NCBI GenBank assembly: GCA_013407085.1
Contig: JACCGJ010001492.1
Location: 1 to 64,000, forward strand
DNA: 64,000 nucleotides
Direction of reading: 5' to 3'
Origin: Atriophallophorus winterbourni
Taxonomy: Eukaryota > Platyhelminthes > Trematoda > Plagiorchiida > Microphallidae
Shown: in pieces, positions 59,583 to 64,000 of the stretch
How positions within the stretch are numbered: position 1 is the first letter of the stretch
How the letters are laid out: the number at the start of each line of letters is the position of its first letter
The notes under the pieces: model-generated
The model's input: the letters and a program-made list of their open reading frames with translations, nothing else
The model's database searches: none
What the model was told of the DNA's origin: nothing
Program-made: the position numbers and the translations under genes

Positions 59583-60396
59583 GATTGATGCAAGTCAGCC
59601 ATTATCTTCAATATTTTTTGACACCTGTTACAAATTTATGAGAGTTAAGACCAAGTTGATGCCATTTAACGCACGCTATTGTGAGAGAGTGTTGAGTGAA
59701 TTAGCGACGGGTGCTATTCATGATCTTTATGGTGATCTGCAAAACATCATTCCCCAGCACAACATGAGGGCAGGAAGCAACGAAATAGCTGGTGAGATGA
59801 AGCAAAATTTTGGGTTTTGGAAGAATTCCACGTGAAAGGTATGTGTGACACCATAGTCTTACACATGTGCAGTTGGACAACTCTAGTCGCTGTTAAATGA
59901 TACGGTCAGTCAAAATAAGCCTTACATGATAATGGCATGGACAGAAATAGTTGTCACGAAAGCGATTGATATATCAGATCAAAGTAACAACCAGTGCAGA
60001 CACGCCGGGGACAGTGTTGTGATAACGGGATTTACCTGTAGGTATGTTTTGTATTGTTTGACATGTACGTGAAAAACGCGTTTGACCGATTGGGGTTCTA
60101 TTGCTTTGTGGGATTTCTTCGGTGAACTTGAGGAAAGTTGGAAAGATTGACCGCAGAGATGAATTGGGTCACAATCGAAGTGGGTGCGATATACGGGAGG
60201 GAGGGAGTTAATGTGACATCAGGTGTCATTAAAGCGTAACAGATGCTAGGACAGGAAAGGTCTCGATTGAGTGGAAACAATCCTTCTTCTCTAAGAGACG
60301 ACATTCAAGTCAACCAATATCTCCAAAGTGTTTGACACCAGTTAGAAACTTATGGGAGTCACTACCGAGGTACTGCCCTTTGACGCATGATGCGAT
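59583..60396. repeat. Two direct repeats of about 100 bp, 714 bp apart
   Basis: 59583-59683 and 60298-60396 share ATTCAAGTCA-CCA-TATCT-CAA and TTTGACACC-GTTA-AAA-TTATG-GAGT, with TGCC-TTT-ACGCA further on. Identity about 70 percent by eye. Origin unknown. Confidence 0.5.
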
Positions 60397-61611
60397 ATCG
60401 CGGATGTTTCGATTATAATCGACCACTGGAATATAGTGAGGTGCACTGTTTCTATACCTTAATTCATACAACAGTTTAGGTTAATAGCCATGATTTCGCT
60501 AATGTTGCAGTTCCAGATTGGTAGAAAGAATAAAGTTACTAGGCTTTATGGAATCAACACTGGAAACTTTAATAAATGTGCGCCAACATTACGCTACCGT
60601 GCGTGTGAACAGAATAAACACGATCTCTGTAATCTGGACCATGGCAGAAAATACTCTACATATCGTGTGCTAACGCAGTCTGCCGATGAAAAAGATCGTG
60701 TCGCTATAAAAACTTGTTTTGAAACATTTGCCGAATGTTCCGCAAAGTCAGTGTAAACAGCAGTGAACTCGCAAAATTGAATAGGAAGTGATGATCGGTA
60801 GATTCGAAATATCACAGAAATTAGAAAATCGGTAAATTCATTTGACTGCGTTAAATGTTGTCACTACTACTACTAGTGAAAACGAACAGTTTTCCTAACT
60901 CGTCAAAAAGAAAGTTTTCGAACTTGAACGGATAAATCTACCCGTATATAACGAAAACTAAATCTTAGTTGCTACCAGCATGTGGGAAATCCGTAGTAAA
61001 TTTATGGGTTGGACGTGTTAAATGAGCTACAACGTAATAACATTAGTTTTGAAATGAAGTACAAAGATTTCAATTTGTTTGAATATTGTGGTAACCTCGG
61101 CTTCAATGACAAATACTGACCGCGTAGCACGAATTAAATAGTAAGCGGTATATCTCCTAAGAGGCAAGTGGTCTCGAACAAAAATTACTGAAGTGGTCCA
61201 ATGAGAAATATCAGAAACTTGTTTGTCAAATACATAGGTATATATACATTACATTTTATCAGAATAATTAGTGCATATGTTTCAAAACGTTTACCTGTTT
61301 ATTAGTTCTAAATATACGCCAATTTTATACAAGGTTTCAAACGATCCATTTTTAAGCAATTCAATCAATTAAACGTAATATATCATGCTCATTAACGTTT
61401 TTCACTGATGTAGTTTCAGTTAAATTAGTAAATATTAGTTATCTAATTCGAGATATCGATTGAAACACTCAGTGCTTGTTTGAGAATATCATATACCGTT
61501 TAGCTAGACACGAGCATTTTTCATGAAAATGGCCAAAAATTGGAATCCACGTGCTGTGTCCTATCACACCAAACGTTTTGTAAATTAAGCATGATTGGGT
61601 CAGAGCAGATT
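60397..61611. other. No recognisable gene
   Basis: The open frame 60490-60756 (88 codons, true ATG) carries several Cys but no recognised domain. Confidence 0.35.
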
Positions 61612-61658
61612 TTGGGTAACGTTTATCCTTTGACTCAAAAGCTTCATCAAATCAAGGG
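61612..61658 (-). ncRNA. Decayed hammerhead motif, PLE type
   Basis: Minus strand: CCCTTGAT, core TTGATGA (C3 to T), stem II GCTTTTGAGTCAAAGG, ATAAACGTT in place of GAAACGTT, then ACCCAA. Related to 27418-27459; inactive by inspection. Confidence 0.6.
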
Positions 61659-62100
61659 TCCCAGTACGAACAGGGTTCAGGTTTAAGTATCATTTACTGG
61701 ATCAATCCTAAGAAACAAAAGAGAGAGCCGAGATCAATGCAAATTGATCCTCCACCTACATGGTGATGTCAATCCCTTGAATGCCCTTATTTGGTATGCA
61801 GGTGCGAACAGCGGCCGAAGACCGACTGTTTATGCAATCCGTGTGGACTATAGTGTCCTGCAAGTTAATCCTAGTCGGCTTCATAACCGAACGCCAGATT
61901 GCTGAGATATGCGTCCCGTCCACCTTGTTAATCGATTCATTGCAAACTTTCTTTTTTATGAATATGGATTTACGATCGGTCTCAAATACATTCGAATACC
62001 TGGTCAATTTGATTGTTTTTGATTGTAGACAGCAGGTGGTTGACGGATGCAAACAAAATTTCGCCAATCGAAACTTCAGTACTATTCTAAACACAACTTA
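61612..62100 (-). mobile_element. Penelope-like element, C-terminal fragment and 3' region
   Basis: The minus frame 62094-61756 contains VCNESINKVDGTHISAIWRS, which matches the C-terminus of the PLE protein at 25.7 kb (AVNKVDGAEISTIWRS). Downstream lies an altered hammerhead motif (61658-61612). The GIY-YIG domain is missing. Confidence 0.75.
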
Positions 62101-62190
62101 CCATGCTAAGTCACGGTCAATTGTATAGCACTGCAGTTTTGTGGTATTTTCGGGCGTCAAAATGAGTAGAATTACCTGATCTTACTGTCT

Positions 62191-62228
62191 CCACCAGATG
62201 ACGACAAACAACGAGAAACCGGTAGTGG
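62191..62228 (+). ncRNA. Hammerhead motif, R1 unit 1
   Basis: Stem I CCAC/GTGG (62191-62194, 62225-62228); core CAGATGA (U4 to A); weak stem II; GAAA (62215-62218); ACCGGT; predicted site after A 62224. One core change. Confidence 0.6.
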
Positions 62229-62674
62229 TGTGTGAGTAAAGAAGACGTAAGCATCATAATATATTGGTCGGTTAAAAGTGCCTCTGGCGCTTGTCGGGGA
62301 ATCACTTTGTGGTTCCCTATTTGAACATCGTGGTTTTTTATTAAAACCTTATTTGACAGTGCCATACATGTTTACCTTTGTTTAGCACTTCCCCCTTCTG
62401 TTTCAAAGCTCACTAAAACTAATCTTACTTTATTCTCTTGATGACAGCAAATAACCATAATCAGGTTGCGCTGTGTAAGAGCATGGTATGTGAGCAACAC
62501 CATACGTTGGTCGTTTTAAAGTGTCTTGAGTGCTTGACCAGGAATCACTATGTGATTCTGTGTTTGAACACCGTGGTTCGTTGTACGAACCCTATACAAC
62601 AGTGGCATTCAAGTATAACCTTGTTTACCATTTATTCACTGTTTCAATGCTCATTGAACCTAATCTTACTGTCT

Positions 62675-62715
62675 CCAACTGATGACGGCAAACAGTCAGA
62701 AACCGGTCATGATGT
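62675..62715 (+). ncRNA. Hammerhead motif, R1 unit 3
   Basis: Core CTGATGA (62679-62685), stem II CGGC-AAACA-GTCA weak, GAAA (62699-62702), ACCGGT (62702-62707), GTC site after C 62708. Core complete, but stem I is poorly paired. Unit 2 (62430-62480) retains only TTGATGA and is otherwise lost. Confidence 0.6.
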
Positions 62716-62760
62716 GTAAGGGATGCCTATGTGAGCACCATATTAAATCGAGTTGAATTA

Positions 62761-63450
62761 TGTTGAGCGAAATTTGACCAAAGATCCCAGCAGTATACTA
62801 ATGTGACGCTTATTTTTGTCATTTTGCTTAATAAGGCTGTGATCCAGCGCATACGTCTGTTTCACAAGAAATTATGTCTCCCGCAATATACGCGATTTCG
62901 CAATGCAATCTTTATACCATGAATTTCAAATTAAACATTAACAATGATCGATCGTCTGCCAGTTTGAATAACGTGGGAAGGATAACATCAAATTTATGTC
63001 AAAACTGTCAATGAACTGCCGGAGTAGATTTGACAGTGTAAACAAACGAATAAAGTTGAACTACGCGCAAATTGATTGTGCGCGCGAAATAGTGAAATTT
63101 GTTTACTCAGAAGCAGTTTCCGCTATTTATAGAGATTTTAAGCAACGTGGGACATATGTAATCTTTAATTTCGGAGTGTGGGACAGTATGTTTCGTAATG
63201 TTGAACGTTTCAACACTTCATGCGGATTCATAAAACATTCTGTATTTAACGGCTCAATATAGTCCACCATATTCAACAATGGATAAAAGTTTTTAACTAC
63301 ACTCATAATAGTATTTGGTTAATAAAATGCATGAAAACATTAAATATTTATAAGAGAACATAGTATTCACTTTACTGGACACCTAATTTACTTTAAACAA
63401 AATTTGCAAGGTGACCTGCACTATACTGACAACGGGGGGTCTGCATTAGA
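62761..63450. other. No recognisable gene
   Basis: The open frame 62996-63262 (88 codons from a true ATG) has no recognised domain. Confidence 0.35.
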
Positions 63451-63483
63451 TTCAAGATTTATGGTTGAAAAAGCAATTAACTT

Positions 63484-63522
<39 letters not shown>

Positions 63523-64000
63523 CAATGGGACCCATAAATGGAATACTTTATTAATAGTTTGGGGCTAAATTAGAATTAGCTCTCATCTATTCGACAAGTT
63601 CAGATTTGAACATAGCTAAACTGTTTGAGTTTACCAAATCGGCAGGTAGGGAATTCCAAATTAACTGCGGCAGTTCCGTTTGGAGTGTGGTATTTCTAAA
63701 TTTCAACCATGACCACGGATGGTGGGAACCAGTATTAAGGATTTTTTATGCAAGGATAAGATCGCTTCGCATTCTCCTTTCTACAAGTGTTCTCAGGTCT
63801 ATTCGTCTGAGTCGCTCGACATATTGTGAATTTTCAAAACCATTGACAAGCTCAGGAGCTCTGTGATATAAACTGTCCAGAACTAAAATATCTTTCTGGA
63901 GACATTGTGTCCAGGATTGAGCAGAATAGTCTAGAACCGGGTGTCTATAAGTGTTCATCATGAGAGGAAATCGACCCGGGGAAAAACTTTGATGCTGGAG
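63451..64000 (-). mobile_element. CR1-like LINE, 3' part, continues beyond the window
   Basis: The minus frame 63961-63746 reads MMNTYRHPVLDYSAQSWTQC, LVERRMRSDLILA; then in another frame LIWNSLPADLVNSNSLAMFK near 63650. The 3' end is TTTTTCAACCATAAATCTTG (minus strand, near 63455-63475). A TA microsatellite lies inside its 3' UTR. Confidence 0.85.
63487..63520. repeat. (TA)17 microsatellite
   Basis: Perfect TA run of 34 bases within the 3' UTR of the CR1-like copy. Confidence 0.95.

Larger units (their letters stand above)
62140..62760 (+). repeat. Hammerhead repeat R1, tandem array of about 2.5 units, period 241-243 bp
   Basis: CTTACT, the start of the ribozyme region, recurs at 62181, 62424 and 62665. 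Each full unit has H2 (62297-62317; 62542-62558) and H1 (62332-62348; 62575-62591) at matching places. H2 is GGGAATCAC/GTGGTTCCC in unit 1 and GAATCAC/GTGATTC in unit 2. H1 is GGTTTT/AAAACC in unit 1 and GGTTCGT/ACGAACC in unit 2. Unit 3 is cut after the ribozyme. It directly adjoins the PLE fragment at 61612-62100. Confidence 0.85.

Noticed and set aside
1..64000. CRISPR array, bacterial operon or prophage
   Set aside because: No spaced identical direct repeats of CRISPR type, and all context is metazoan: introns, LINEs, PLEs and a Pol III tRNA gene.

Overview
This is eukaryotic, intron-containing, AT-rich DNA from a flatworm, most likely a digenean trematode. That assignment is an inference from the mix of degraded CR1/Jockey-like and RTE-like non-LTR retrotransposons, Penelope-like elements (PLEs) with a GIY-YIG domain, and hammerhead-ribozyme repeats. 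No bacterial features are present: no operons, no Shine-Dalgarno sites, no CRISPR. Only one host protein gene can be supported.

Host genes. A minus-strand gene has a short first coding exon (47108-47308), a 6.7 kb intron, and a 553-codon second exon (38712-40373). Joined in phase 0, they give a protein of about 620 residues. It has a PEYLDPL motif, an SPLAMLAKTC 'SP' motif and one C2H2 finger, the hallmarks of the NET family (Noc/Elbow, Nlz, ZNF503/703-like). A cluster of CCAAT boxes lies just upstream. The only RNA gene of the standard set is a complete tRNA-His(GTG) at 6647-6718.

Mobile DNA. 1-19.4 kb: broken LINE copies (CR1-like at 1-1.4, 8.0-9.3, 9.5-9.8, 10.5-11.2, 11.6-12.4, 17.0-19.35 kb; RTE-like at 4.2-5.1 and 12.9-13.3 kb; another LINE at 7.2-7.6 kb). 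21.6-30 kb: LINE tails, a PHD-finger ORF1 remnant and two PLE copies placed head to head (25.36-27.46 kb). 32-38 kb: three more CR1-like copies around a 1000-N assembly gap. 49.5-51.2, 54.4-54.7 and 58.2-58.7 kb: RTE remnants. 55.9 and 63.5-64 kb: CR1-like ends. 61.6-62.1 kb: a PLE end.

Most interesting layer. Short repeats with a monomer of roughly 230-290 bp (241-243 bp where tandem) each carry a type I hammerhead-ribozyme core and two hairpins in a fixed order. They occur near 27.7, 30.9, 42.4, 45.4, 46.3, 48.9-49.2 and 62.1-62.8 kb. The two hairpins keep pairing despite base changes, and isolated monomers have different end points, as expected if circular RNA were the inserted form. They resemble metazoan retrozymes or schistosome SM-alpha-like repeats. 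A second, shorter hammerhead type lies in the PLE terminal regions (25.4, 27.4, 53.96, 61.6 kb). Two monomers lie in the sense direction inside the NET-gene intron. All structural claims come from reading by eye; no folding or database search was run.
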